Shown piece after piece: positions 56,149 through 64,000 of a DNA stretch of 64,000 nt. How positions within the stretch are numbered: position 1 is the first letter of the stretch; each line of letters starts with the position of its first letter. The DNA comes from Plantactinospora sp. KBS50 (GTDB lineage Bacteria > Actinomycetota > Actinomycetes > Mycobacteriales > Micromonosporaceae). The notes below the pieces were generated by a model. It was not told where the DNA came from and searched no databases. It saw only the letters and a program-made list of their open reading frames with translations. The DNA is taken from NCBI RefSeq assembly GCF_002285795.1, contig NZ_CP022961.1, forward strand, positions 4,902,001 to 4,966,000. The letters run 5' to 3'. Position numbers and translations under genes: made by a program.

Positions 56149-56964
56149 GTGACCCGGCTCCCGCAGACGTCGGAACTGGCCTGCCCCGACGGAAGGATCC
56201 TGCGCTACTGCCGCTACGGGCCGGAGAACGGATTCCCCGTCATCTGGCACAGCGGTTCACCCAGCACCCGCTGGAAACGAGCCGACCAGGTCACGGCGAT
56301 GCAGCGCAGCGGACTCCGCCTGCTGGCGTACGACCGCCCCGGGTACGGCGGCTCCACCCGCCGCCCCGGACGCACCGTCGCCGACGCAGCCGATGACGCG
56401 CGGGCCCTCGCCGACGCCCAAGGCTGGGAACGGTTCGCCGTCATCGGCGCCTCCGGCGGCGGCCCACACGCCCTGGCCTGTGCCGCGCTGCTGCACGAGC
56501 GGGTCACCCGGTGCGCCGTGGTGTCCGGCATCAAACCCGCCGACCCCGACCATCCGGTACGCGACGAGCCGACCGTCCGAGGCCGGCTCGCCGAGGTCGC
56601 GGCGGAGACCATGGCCCGGATCGACGACGGCGGCCCCGAACTGCCCTGGGAGCCCGGCCCGCCGGCACGCGACGACCCCGACGCGATGGCGCGGCTGCGG
56701 GCGACCTTCGTGGAAGGTACCGACGGCTGGGTCGACGACACGCTGGCCTTCGAACGGCCATGGGGCTTCGAACCCGCCGAAATCACCGTGCCGGTCGGGA
56801 TCTGGCGGGGAGACAACGACGCCAACGTTCCCGCCGAGCACGGCGACTGGCTGCTCGCGCAGATGGCCACGGCGAAGGGTCACACCTTCGCCGGTGGCCA
56901 TCTGCCCAACGCCGACGTGTACGGCGAAATCTACGACTGGGCCCGCTGCACCGACACCTGTTGA
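56149..56964 (+). CDS. alpha/beta hydrolase
   Basis: The 271-residue protein has the alpha/beta hydrolase fold: oxyanion-hole strand FPVIWHSGSPSTRW, LRLLAYDRPGYGGSTRRPGRTVADAADDARALAD, nucleophile elbow GASGGGPHAL (Ser102), acid GIWRGDNDANVPAEHGDWL and the His in AGGHLPNAD. It is the esterase/epoxide-hydrolase type; substrate unknown. GTG 56149 gives the usual start, MTRLPQTSELACPDGRILRYCRYG. The inverted repeat copy 2 lies 70 bp upstream and may affect its expression. Confidence 0.88.
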   Translation: MTRLPQTSELACPDGRILRYCRYGPENGFPVIWHSGSPSTRWKRADQVTAMQRSGLRLLAYDRPGYGGSTRRPGRTVADAADDARALADAQGWERFAVIGASGGGPHALACAALLHERVTRCAVVSGIKPADPDHPVRDEPTVRGRLAEVAAETMARIDDGGPELPWEPGPPARDDPDAMARLRATFVEGTDGWVDDTLAFERPWGFEPAEITVPVGIWRGDNDANVPAEHGDWLLAQMATAKGHTFAGGHLPNADVYGEIYDWARCTDTC

Positions 56965-57095
56965 TCGCGGCCAGGAACCCACCGCGCGGGACACCGCAAG
57001 GCCACCGGCGGGCGCACAACCGAGTGCTGCGTCAGCGACCAGGCGGCGTCACGTGGCACCCACGGATCACGTTTTCCCAGGTCGACGATGGTTTG

Positions 57096-57167
57096 TGGGC
57101 GCGGCAGGTTTCGAACCTGCGACCCCTCGCTTGTAAGGCGAGTGCTCTCCCACTGAGCTACGCGCCC
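57096..57167 (-). tRNA. tRNA-Val (anticodon TAC)
   Basis: Read on the minus strand: acceptor GGGCGCG, D-arm GCTCAGTGGGAGAGC, anticodon arm CTCGCCTTACAAGCGAG with anticodon TAC, T-arm GCAGGTTCGAAACCTGC and closing CGCGCCC plus A. All stems pair; 72 nt; CCA is not encoded. It decodes GUA/GUG valine codons. Confidence 0.97.
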
Positions 57168-57252
57168 GGGATGCCCGTACGGGCGGAACCGGCGCCGGCA
57201 AGCTTACCGTGCCGACGCCACCGGCCGCCGTACGGCCCGATCGTGCCGATCT

Positions 57253-57299
57253 TGGGGTTGTGGCGGGAACCGCGCCCCGGCGGACCCGCCACAACCCCA
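57253..57299. terminator. 15-bp hairpin after the peroxiredoxin gene
   Basis: TGGGGTTGTGGCGGG (57253-57267) pairs exactly with 57285-57299 around a 17-base loop, 19 bp beyond the stop of the minus-strand peroxiredoxin gene and 86 bp before the tRNA 5' end. Confidence 0.75.
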
Positions 57300-57317
57300 G
57301 GAACGGGAAGATGTCGG

Positions 57318-57785
57318 TCAGCCCGCGACGGCCTCGGCCAGGGCCTTGCGCCAGCCCTGCTGGTCGCGCGGTTCGCCGGGCATGTTCATCTCGGCGAACC
57401 GGACCACGCCGGCGCGGTCGATGACGAAGGTGCCACGGTTCGCGATGCCGGCCACGTCGTTGAAGACCCCGTACGCGGTGGCGATCGCGCCGTGCGGCCA
57501 GAAGTCGGCGAGCATGGGGAACTCGTAGCCCTCCCGGTCGGCCCAGATCTTGTGACTGTAGACCGAGTCGACGCTCACGGTCAGGACCTGCACGTCGTCG
57601 TTGACGTACTCGTTGAGGTTGTCCCGGACCTCGCACAGTTCGCCCTGGCAGATGCCGGTGAAGGCGAGCGGGTAGAAGACCAGCAGCACCGCGCGCCGTC
57701 CCCGGAAGTCCGACAGCCGGACCTCCTGGTTGTTCTGGTCCTTCAGGACGAAGTCCGGCGCCTCGGCGCCAACCTCAATGGGCAT
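57318..57785 (-). CDS. ahpE: one-cysteine peroxiredoxin AhpE
   Basis: The 155-residue protein matches mycobacterial AhpE: VGAEAPDFVLKDQNNQEVRLSDFRG, the peroxidatic Cys46 in FYPLAFTGICQGEL, HKIWADREGYEFPMLADFWPHGAIATAYGVFN and GIANRGTFVIDRAGVVRFAEMNMPGEPRDQ. It reduces hydroperoxides and peroxynitrite using small-thiol or mycoredoxin partners. A second Cys51 close by is not the usual resolving position. ATG 57785 follows GAGGAG. In M. tuberculosis ahpE (Rv2238c) and a DUF3052 gene are neighbours too. Confidence 0.94.
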   Translation of the reverse strand: MPIEVGAEAPDFVLKDQNNQEVRLSDFRGRRAVLLVFYPLAFTGICQGELCEVRDNLNEYVNDDVQVLTVSVDSVYSHKIWADREGYEFPMLADFWPHGAIATAYGVFNDVAGIANRGTFVIDRAGVVRFAEMNMPGEPRDQQGWRKALAEAVAG

Positions 57786-57864
57786 GCGTACTCCTCGCAA
57801 CGTCGGGGTTCGGGCCCAGGCTGCCACGGACGTCGGTCGGTTGCTCCGGCGCCCGGCTCGGGTT

Positions 57865-58302
57865 CTATTTCTTGGCCTTGCTGCCCCTCCGGAGCACCAG
57901 ACGGGCCCCACTCCAGTCCCGTCCGGCGTTGACCGTGGAGGTCTGCTGGAGGCCGGCGGTGGGCGCCGATTCGCTGATCTCACTCGGCTCGACGTGGCCG
58001 ATCCGCCCCGCCTTGGGGGTCAGCAGCCACACCACACCGTTGTCGGCCAGCGGGCCGAGGGCGTCGACAAGCAGTTCGAAGAGATCACCGTCGCCGTCTC
58101 GGTACCAGACCAGCACCGCGTCCACGACCTCGTCGGTGTCCTCGTCGACCAACTCACCGCAACGATCGGTCAGGGCGTCCCGGAGATCCTGGTCGACATC
58201 GTCGTCATAGCCCATCTCCATGACGACCATCCCCGGTTCGATGCCGAACCGGTCCGCCAGGCTCCGCACCCCGTCGGCGGCCTGACCCGCGGTCGCGCTC
58301 AC
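57865..58302 (-). CDS. DUF3052 family protein
   Basis: The 145-residue protein (GTG 58302) reads VSATAGQAADGVRSLADRFGIEPGMVVMEMGYDDDVDQDLRDALTDRCGELVDEDTDEVVDAVLVWYRDGDGDLFELLVDALGPLADNGVVWLLTPKAGRIGHVEPSEI.. and is the conserved actinobacterial DUF3052, with an acidic first half and a basic tail KAKK. Function unknown; the fold resembles a small Rossmann-like domain. It precedes ahpE on the same strand by about 80 bp, matching mycobacterial order. Confidence 0.9.
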   Translation of the reverse strand: MSATAGQAADGVRSLADRFGIEPGMVVMEMGYDDDVDQDLRDALTDRCGELVDEDTDEVVDAVLVWYRDGDGDLFELLVDALGPLADNGVVWLLTPKAGRIGHVEPSEISESAPTAGLQQTSTVNAGRDWSGARLVLRRGSKAKK

Positions 58303-58412
58303 TGTCGAATGCCTCCTCATCTTCACTGCCCCGGCGTCCGGACGACACCGACACGGCAGAGTTCACACACTTGTCCGCCGGCGCGCAAGTGGCGCACCGG
58401 GTGCAACGGAAT

Positions 58413-61001
58413 TTACCCTGCCAGCAGCATCTGGGCACCCTCGGTAATGGCGTCTTCGGTGACCAGAACCTGACGGGCCGCCGGCCCGAGCGGGATGAAC
58501 GAGTCCACGGAGGCCACTCTACGAACCGATCCGACATATCCGGCGTCGACCAGGGCGGCGATCACACCCTCGGCGACCCCGCCGGAGCGTCGGGTCTCGT
58601 CCACCACCAGCACCCGACCGGTGGCCGTGGCCTCCCGGACCAGGTCGGCCACGGGCAGCGGCGCCAGCCAGCGCAGGTCCACCACCCGGCTGCCGACCCC
58701 CTCGGCGGCCAGCCGGGCCGCCACCCGCAGGGACATCCGGACCCCGTTCCCGAAGGTGATGATGGTCAGGTCGGCCGCCGTCCCCACCCCGTACACCCGG
58801 GCGCGGCCGATCGGCGCGTGCCGGTCCGGCCACTGCTGCGGCGGCGGGTAGTCGGCCAGCCAGCCACCGTCGCCGTCGGCGTACAGGTCCCGGGTGTGGT
58901 AGAGCGCGATCGGTTCCACGAACACGCACACGCTGCCGTCGACCTGCGCGCTGGCCAGGCAGGTCCGCAGCATGGCCGCGGCGTCGTCCGGCCGGGCCGG
59001 CACCGCCACCACCAGACCGGGTACGTCGCGCAGCACCGCGACCGAGTTGTCGTTGTGGAAGTGCCCGCCGAAGCCCTCCTGGTAGGCCAGGCCGGCGATC
59101 CGGACCACCATCGGATTCCGGTACGCGTCGCGGGAGAAGAACCGCATGGTGGCCGCCTCGCCGCGCAGTTGGTCCTCGGCGTTGTGCAGGTACGCGAGGT
59201 ACTGGATCTCGGGCACCGGCAGCAGCCCGGTCAGTCCCGCCCCCAGGGCCAGCCCCAGCACCGAGGTCTCGTCGAGCAGCGTGTCGAACACCCGGGGCGC
59301 CCCGAACCGTCCGCGCAGTCCCTTGGTCACCCCGTACACGCCACCCTTGATGGCGACGTCCTGGCCGAACAGCGCGATGGCGGGGTTGTCGAGCATCGCA
59401 TCGGTGAGCGTGGCGTTGATGGCGCGGGCCAGCGTCAGCGGACCCTCCCGCTCGGGCAGCCGGTCGCCGAACGCCGCGGCCCGGGCGTCCGCGCCGGAGC
59501 CGGCCGCCCGCTCGGCGGTTTCCGCGACGGCCCGCACGGTGTGCGCCGGCCGGCGCGGCGCCAGCGGCGCGACGATCTCGGCGGCGCCGGTCAGCTTCTC
59601 CTCCCCCAGCACCTCCTCGGCGACCCGACGGACCTGCCAGCCGATCTCGTCGTACCGGGCCAGCAGGTCGTCCGGGCTGGCCAGGCCGGCGTCCACCAGC
59701 AGCGCGGCGGTCGCCAGCAGCGGATCCCGGTCCAGGTCGCGGGCCAGTTCGGCGGCCCGCCCGTACGCCTGCTCGGCGTCCGCGCCGGCGTGCCCGAGCA
59801 GTCGTACGGTGGTCAGGTGCAGCACCGCGGGCCGCCGGTGCCGCCGGACCCAGGCCACGGCGTCGGCCGCCACGTCGTACGCCTGACCGAGGTCCCCGCC
59901 GTCGGCGGCGAAGTACCGCAGCCCGGGACGTGCCCGCAGGGTCGCCTCGACCCAGCCGCGCGGGGATCGGACGCTGATGCCCAGGCCGTTGTCCTCGCAG
60001 ACGAACAGCACCGGCACCCGCAGTCCGGTGTGGTCGCACCAGCCGGCGGTGTTCAGCGCCGCGGTGGCGCTGGCGTGGTTGACCGACGCGTCGCCGAACG
60101 AGCAGACCACCACGGCGTCGGCGGGCCATGGCGAGCCGCTGGCCAGCCGGCGCTGCCGTTCGATGGCCAGCCCGATGCCGACCGCCCGGGGCAGGTGCGA
60201 GGCGATGGTCGAGGTGGTGGGCACGACCGCCAGTTCGGCGTTGCCGAACACCTTGTGCCGGCCGCCGGCGATGGGTTCCCGGGCCGAGGCCACCACGCCG
60301 CGCAGGACGTCCCGGGCGGCGTTGCCGATCCAGCCGGGCAGTTGCACGGGATCCGGCGCCGGAGCCCGGGGCGGGGCCGCGGCCGGGTGCCCACCGGCCG
60401 GGTCCGTGCCGGCCGGGTGCGTGCCGGCCGGGTCCGTGCCGGCCGGGTCCGTGCCGGCCGGATCCGCACGGACCGGGTCCCACGGTGCGTCGACTGTGTC
60501 CGGCGGGACGTCCGCCGCCTCGGCATCATCGGTACGGGTCCCGTCCGGCTCGTCCGCGCCGGCGCGTCCGAACTCGATGACCAACTCCGGGGTCTGCGGG
60601 GTCTGCGGGGTGCGCCCGCCCGGCTCGGCGGGTTCCGCCGGGTCGGCCTGGCCGACGCGTACGCAGTAGAAGGCGCCGGACCGGTAGTGCAGCAGCGCCG
60701 GGTCGGTGGGCCGCAGCGCCGCGGCGACGGCCGCGTTGCCCTCGTGGCCGGCCGAGGAGATCGTGTAGAAGCCCTCGCCGAAGCTGCGCAGCCAGCGGGC
60801 CGCGAGGTCGAGATGGCGGCTGGTGACCTGGGCGTCGAACAGTTCCAGCGCCCGTGCACCGGTCAGCGCGGCGTCCGGGCGTACCGGCTCCGCGGGCGAC
60901 CGTTCCCGGGTCGGACCCGGCAGCGCTGCGACCGCCTCGCGGAACCGCTCGTCGAGATCTTGGGGGTGGTCACGCGGGACAGCATTACCGATCAGCGCCA
61001 C
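58413..61001 (-). CDS. fused alpha-beta thiamine-diphosphate dehydrogenase E1
   Basis: The 862-residue protein joins both halves of a 2-oxoacid dehydrogenase E1. The alpha part: LRSFGEGFYTISSAGHEGNAAVAAAL, the ThDP motif VVCSFGDASVNHASATAALNTAGWCDHTGLRVPVLFVCEDN with GDG-like GDA, and RPAVLHLTTVRLLGHAGAD. The beta part: LTLARAINATLTDAMLDNPAIALFGQDVAIKGGVYGVTKGL, RVFDTLLDETSVLGLALGAGLTG, FFSRDAYRNPMVVRIAG, IITFGNGVRMSL and VDLRWLAPLPVADL. A TDPAG-repeat insert sits at about residues 185-205. Substrate may be branched-chain or other 2-oxoacids. No E2/E3 genes are nearby. It starts with GTG 61001. Confidence 0.92.
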   Translation of the reverse strand: MALIGNAVPRDHPQDLDERFREAVAALPGPTRERSPAEPVRPDAALTGARALELFDAQVTSRHLDLAARWLRSFGEGFYTISSAGHEGNAAVAAALRPTDPALLHYRSGAFYCVRVGQADPAEPAEPGGRTPQTPQTPELVIEFGRAGADEPDGTRTDDAEAADVPPDTVDAPWDPVRADPAGTDPAGTDPAGTHPAGTDPAGGHPAAAPPRAPAPDPVQLPGWIGNAARDVLRGVVASAREPIAGGRHKVFGNAELAVVPTTSTIASHLPRAVGIGLAIERQRRLASGSPWPADAVVVCSFGDASVNHASATAALNTAGWCDHTGLRVPVLFVCEDNGLGISVRSPRGWVEATLRARPGLRYFAADGGDLGQAYDVAADAVAWVRRHRRPAVLHLTTVRLLGHAGADAEQAYGRAAELARDLDRDPLLATAALLVDAGLASPDDLLARYDEIGWQVRRVAEEVLGEEKLTGAAEIVAPLAPRRPAHTVRAVAETAERAAGSGADARAAAFGDRLPEREGPLTLARAINATLTDAMLDNPAIALFGQDVAIKGGVYGVTKGLRGRFGAPRVFDTLLDETSVLGLALGAGLTGLLPVPEIQYLAYLHNAEDQLRGEAATMRFFSRDAYRNPMVVRIAGLAYQEGFGGHFHNDNSVAVLRDVPGLVVAVPARPDDAAAMLRTCLASAQVDGSVCVFVEPIALYHTRDLYADGDGGWLADYPPPQQWPDRHAPIGRARVYGVGTAADLTIITFGNGVRMSLRVAARLAAEGVGSRVVDLRWLAPLPVADLVREATATGRVLVVDETRRSGGVAEGVIAALVDAGYVGSVRRVASVDSFIPLGPAARQVLVTEDAITEGAQMLLAG

Positions 61002-61118
61002 CGGCGACCACTTTCCGGCGCCCTACCGGCCAGCGTGTCGTCCCGACCCGGGTCGCTCGTGCGGCTCAGAATCGACGCATCTTCGGCGGAGTCGGGGGTG
61101 GACGGCGCCCGGAGACCC

Positions 61119-61706
61119 CTACTTCGCCGAAGTCCCGGCCGGGTGCGGGCGGGGGCGCAGGCCGTCCATCAACAGGTCCAGTAGTCGACCGGCCTGGCCG
61201 CGCTGACCCGGCTCGCCGGCCACCAGGCAGACCCCGCTCAGCCCGGCCAGGACGTCCGCCGGGGCGACGTCCGAGCGTACGGTGCCGGCCGCGACCCCGG
61301 CGGCCAGCAGCTCACCCAGCGCGGCGTGCAGCAGGTCCCGGCTGCGCGCGAACGGGTTGGCGCCGGAGGCGATGGCCAGCCGCAGCGCGTCGGCCATGCC
61401 CTGCTTGGCGGCGAGGTAGTCCACGAACCGGTCCATCCAGGCACGTACCGCCGCCTGCGCCGGCAGGGTGGCGAGCAGTTCCGGTACGGCGTCGCAGAGC
61501 TTGGCCAGTTCGTTGCGGTACGCCGCCTCGATCAGCGCCTCGCGGCTGGGAAAGTGCCGGTACAGGGTGCCGATGCCGACCCCGGCGTCCCTGGCGATGC
61601 TTTCCAGGGTTACCTCGGCGCCGTCCCGGGAAAACGCCCGGACCGCCGTGTCCAGCAGGCGCCGCCGGTTGCGGAGCGCATCGGCACGCAGGGGTCGATC
61701 CGGCAC
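61119..61706 (-). CDS. TetR/AcrR regulator, divergent from an SDR gene
   Basis: The 195-residue protein has a typical TetR N-terminus (NRRRLLDTAVRAFSRDGAEVTLESIARDAGVGIGTLYRHFPSREALIEAAYRNEL, residues 13-66) and a C-terminal domain of the PF21597-like type common in Streptomyces regulators of SDR oxidoreductases. GTG 61706 follows GAGGAGGAA. The divergent 220-bp region to the SDR gene holds two perfect palindromes that are probably its operators, giving autoregulation and SDR control. Confidence 0.94.
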   Translation of the reverse strand: MPDRPLRADALRNRRRLLDTAVRAFSRDGAEVTLESIARDAGVGIGTLYRHFPSREALIEAAYRNELAKLCDAVPELLATLPAQAAVRAWMDRFVDYLAAKQGMADALRLAIASGANPFARSRDLLHAALGELLAAGVAAGTVRSDVAPADVLAGLSGVCLVAGEPGQRGQAGRLLDLLMDGLRPRPHPAGTSAK

Positions 61707-61815
61707 GGCTTCCTCCTCGACTCGCCCGGGGCTGGGACCGGGCCGGTACCCGGGCTCGGACCCCGGGCTCGCGCCCGGGACACCGATCCGGTGGCTCGGA
61801 CCCGGCGACTGGCAA

Positions 61816-61831
61816 CCGGAGGGCCCTCCGG
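61816..61831. promoter_or_regulatory. palindromic operator 1 (TetR-SDR region)
   Basis: CCGGAGGGCCCTCCGG is a perfect 16-bp palindrome with core CGGAGG-GC-CCTCCG. Its centre is 36 bp from that of operator 2. Confidence 0.75.
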
Positions 61832-61852
61832 ATAGGGTGGGAGGCGGTTAAA

Positions 61853-61866
61853 CGGAGGATCCTCCG
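61853..61866. promoter_or_regulatory. palindromic operator 2 (TetR-SDR region)
   Basis: CGGAGGATCCTCCG is a perfect 14-bp palindrome sharing the half-sites of operator 1 with a different two-base centre. It lies within the A/T-richer GGTTAAACGG...CTTCTTATCG stretch that should be the SDR promoter. Confidence 0.8.
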
Positions 61867-61926
61867 CTTCTTATCGTACCGGCCGGGCCACCCCGCGGCC
61901 GCCCGCCAACCCGGACTGGAGGAACC

Positions 61927-62874
61927 ATGACCACCAGCACGCCCGTGAGCACCCCGTTCTCCCGCGAGACGACCGCCATGGACGTTGTCCGGGGCCTCGA
62001 CCTGACCAACCGGCGGGCCGTCGTCACCGGCGGGTCCTCGGGGATCGGCGTCGAGACCGCCCGCGCGCTCGCCGCCGCCGGGGCCGACGTCACCCTCGCC
62101 GTCCGCAACATCGACGCCGGCCTGCGGGCCGCCGCGGACATCACCGGCAGCACCGGCAACGACCGGATCCTGGTCACCCCGCTCGACCTCACCGACCTGG
62201 GCTCGGTGACCCGGTTCGTGCGCGCCTGGGACGGTCCCCTGCACATGCTTGTCAACAACGCCGGCATCATGGCCGCGCCGGAGCTGCGCACCGAGCAGGG
62301 CTGGGAGATGCAGTTCGCCACCAACCACCTCGGCCACTTCGCCCTGGCCACCGGGTTGCACCGGGCGCTGGCCGTCGCCGAGGGCGGGCGGATCGTGTCG
62401 GTGAGTTCCGCCGCCCACCTCCGCTCGCCCGTGGTGTTCGAGGACATCCACTTCCGGCAGCGGCCGTACGAGCCGTGGTTGGCCTACGGCCAGTCCAAGA
62501 CGGCGAACGTGCTCTTCGCCGTGGCGGCCACCCGGCGGTGGGCGCAGGACGGCGTGCTGACCAACGCCCTCATGCCGGGGGCGATCCAGACGAACCTCCA
62601 GCGCTACGTCACCGAGGAGGAACTCGCCCAGCTCCGCTCCGGCAGCGGCGGTGCCGCCGCGCCGAGCTGGAAGACCGTCGAGCAGGGCGCGGCAACCTCG
62701 GTGCTGGTCGCCGCCTCGCCGCTGCTGGACGGGGTCGGCGGGCGGTACTTCGAGGACTGCCAGGAGGCCGGCCCCAACCAGCCGGGCAGCCGCACCGGCT
62801 ACGCCCCGTACGCGCGGGACCCGGAGGCCGCCGAGCGGCTCTGGGAGGTCTCCGAGGCGTACCTGCGCGGCTGA
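61927..62874 (+). CDS. short-chain dehydrogenase/reductase
   Basis: The 315-residue protein has the SDR cofactor motif TGGSSGIG (34-41), NNAGIMA, the catalytic Ser in SVSSAAHL and the YGQSK pair Tyr187-Lys191. It is of the retinol-dehydrogenase/oxidoreductase type with FATNHLGHFAL. GGAGG sits right before ATG 61927; an internal ATG at codon 18 is also possible. The divergent TetR gene and twin operators suggest that it is a ligand-induced detoxifying oxidoreductase. A CGGCAC repeat (62880-62900) and hairpin follow. Confidence 0.93.
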   Translation: MTTSTPVSTPFSRETTAMDVVRGLDLTNRRAVVTGGSSGIGVETARALAAAGADVTLAVRNIDAGLRAAADITGSTGNDRILVTPLDLTDLGSVTRFVRAWDGPLHMLVNNAGIMAAPELRTEQGWEMQFATNHLGHFALATGLHRALAVAEGGRIVSVSSAAHLRSPVVFEDIHFRQRPYEPWLAYGQSKTANVLFAVAATRRWAQDGVLTNALMPGAIQTNLQRYVTEEELAQLRSGSGGAAAPSWKTVEQGAATSVLVAASPLLDGVGGRYFEDCQEAGPNQPGSRTGYAPYARDPEAAERLWEVSEAYLRG

Positions 62875-62910
62875 CGGCACCGGCACCGGCACCGGCACCG
62901 GGGGAGCCGA

Positions 62911-62930
62911 CGCCCCGGGAAGCCGGGGCG
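62911..62930. terminator. short GC hairpin between convergent SDR and DUF4139 genes
   Basis: CGCCCCGG (62911-62918) and CCGGGGCG (62923-62930) form an 8-bp stem with a GAAG tetraloop, preceded by about four CGGCAC units. Confidence 0.6.
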
Positions 62931-62951
62931 CGGGGATCCGGGGCTCGGGCC

Positions 62952-64000
62952 CTACTCCCGCCAGCCGACCAGCTCGACCCCCTTGGCCTGCTCGACCCGG
63001 AACGCCACGGCCAGCCGCGCCGAGCCGCCGGGCTCCAGCCGCAGCCGCCAGGTCAGCTCGCCCAGCTCGGTGCGCTGTGCGGGCTGCGGATCCAGCCGCG
63101 TCTCCCGCACCACGATGCCCTCGTCGCGGGAGACCGGCAGTTGGTCCAGCACGGTGACGTCCACCGGCCGGGGGGTGTGGTTGGTGACGGTGATGCCGTA
63201 CTCGACCTCCCGGCGCCGGGTCGAGCCGAGGGTGGCCTTGCTGGCACCGCGGCGGACCAGCTCGCGCTCCACCCGGACCCGGTCGTCCAGGCCGAGGGCC
63301 AGCTCCAGCTCCTCGCCCGGCGCCCAGGTCCGCAGCGGGGTGTTGGTGACGAAGTCCGGACCGTGGAAGACCGCCGCCCGGCCCGGCAGCAGGGTGTGCG
63401 GGGAGGTGTTGGTCACGGTGGCCCGCAGGTACGCCTCGGGCGCCCGTACCGGTGCCGTCACGTGGTCCAGCCGGGCCGGCAGGTCGAAGGCCGCCACGAC
63501 CGCGCGGTGGCTGCTGCCGTCGGCCGGTACCGCGACCGCCCGCGCCGGCCGGTAGGTGGCCGACACGGCCCCTGCTCCATCGTGGCGACGCCCTGCTTGA
63601 GCCGCGGCGCGGCCTCGGCCGCCGATCCGCCCGCGCCGCGGGCGGCGGCCATCGGCATCATCGGGGCGGCATGCCCGGGCGAACGGGGCGGCGGGGGCAC
63701 CGGCCGCACGCGGTCCAGGTACCAGGGCGTCAGCTCGGGTACGGCCGCCGAGGCCGCCGGCCGGGCGGTGGACAGCCGCAGGTCGCACTCCGGCCAGTCC
63801 TCGCCGGTGTGCTGGCTGATCAGCCCGAACCAGGTCACCCCGACCGTCTCGTCGACCAGCCGCAGGTCGTACGCGGGTCGCCAGCCGGCGTCGCCGACCA
63901 GGTAGGTCAGCTCGATCTCCACCTCGCCGCCGGCCTCGTCGACAAGCACCGTGACGTCCGCCGCGAGCTGGTCCGGGCCGCGCTTGCCGGCCAGCGCCTG
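62952..64000 (-). CDS. DUF4139 (MuiA-like) protein, truncated by window edge, one frame break
   Basis: The C-terminal 350 residues are present. From the window edge it reads EVEIELTYLVGDAGWRPAYDLRLVDETVGVTWFGLISQHTGEDWPECDLRLSTARPA, a hallmark of DUF4139. A Pro/Ala/Met-rich linker follows. At CCCC 63569-63572 one base must be added to pass from ATMEQG to AVSATYRPARAVAVPADGSSHRAVVAAFDLPARLDHVTAP and the stop at 62952. DUF4139 proteins are beta-rich and of unknown function; some are linked to mucoidy or outer surfaces. The N-terminus lies outside the window. Confidence 0.88.
   Translation of the reverse strand, partial: GAGRQARPGPARGGRHGACRRGRRRGGDRADLPGRRRRLATRVRPAAGRRDGRGDLVRADQPAHRRGLAGVRPAAVHRPAGGLGGRTRADALVPGPRAAGAPAAPFARACRPDDADGRRPRRGRIGGRGRAAAQAGRRHDGAGAVSATYRPARAVAVPADGSSHRAVVAAFDLPARLDHVTAPVRAPEAYLRATVTNTSPHTLLPGRAAVFHGPDFVTNTPLRTWAPGEELELALGLDDRVRVERELVRRGASKATLGSTRRREVEYGITVTNHTPRPVDVTVLDQLPVSRDEGIVVRETRLDPQPAQRTELGELTWRLRLEPGGSARLAVAFRVEQAKGVELVGWRE

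Overview
This is a high-GC actinobacterial chromosome segment, most likely from the Micromonosporaceae (a Micromonospora-like organism). The reasons are the very high GC at third codon positions, GTG starts, an F420-linked reductase, a GlnR-type operator in front of glnA, an actinobacterial RNase P RNA, and gene order. The order DUF4191 - RDD - glnA - glnE - glnA2 ... panB ... RNase HI/phosphatase - zinc-ribbon protein - NIF3, and later ahpE - DUF3052 - E1 dehydrogenase, follows the Mycobacterium tuberculosis Rv2219-Rv2231 and Rv2238-Rv2241 neighbourhoods, with many lineage-specific genes added.

Layout. 0-16.5 kb is a nitrogen and cofactor block: glnA under a GlnR box, its adenylyltransferase glnE, a glutamine amidotransferase, an LD-carboxypeptidase, a secreted acidic protein, a large NACHT (NLR-like) NTPase, glnA2, nadE and panB. 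16.5-24.6 kb holds a metal-receptor-like protein, F420H2:NADP oxidoreductase, an RNB ribonuclease, an H1-like Lys/Ala/Pro protein, an M48 peptidase, a Nudix hydrolase and a GAF-PP2C phosphatase. 24.6-29.5 kb is a scar and island: decayed LolD/FtsX-type ABC transporter fragments, a truncated ISL3 element, a lower-GC pair (P-loop NTPase-TIR protein plus a small three-helix membrane protein), and an IS5-family element inserted exactly at the membrane protein's stop codon. It abuts rnpB (minus strand, about 30.03-30.46 kb). 30.7-39.3 kb has a TSUP transporter, a DUF3311/solute-symporter pair, the conserved RNase H - zinc ribbon - NIF3 - flavoprotein - regulator run, and a Prim-Pol-like protein.

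39.8-45.5 kb is a tightly overlapping minus-strand operon: DUF1800, DUF1501, ferric-reductase-like membrane flavoprotein and FMN-binding protein. 46-50.3 kb holds a SWIM protein coupled to a SNF2-type helicase. 50.4-53.6 kb holds a beta-helix protein and a polysaccharide pyruvyl transferase. 54-64 kb holds two TetR regulators (one facing an SDR across twin palindromic operators), an excalibur protein, an alpha/beta hydrolase, tRNA-Val, AhpE-like peroxiredoxin, DUF3052, a fused E1 dehydrogenase and the 3' part of a DUF4139 gene.

Two window-wide observations matter when using this annotation. First, at least eight protein-coding genes besides the transposase carry one or two frame breaks, each repaired by adding a single G or C, mostly in a short G/C run. 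This looks like systematic homopolymer under-calling, so those genes are annotated at full length with the break noted. Second, a 25-27 bp perfect inverted repeat occurs twice, 53 kb apart, with a compensating base change. The most promising biology is the NTPase-TIR plus membrane protein pair beside rnpB, a plausible two-gene anti-phage module; the NACHT protein is a second immune-like candidate.
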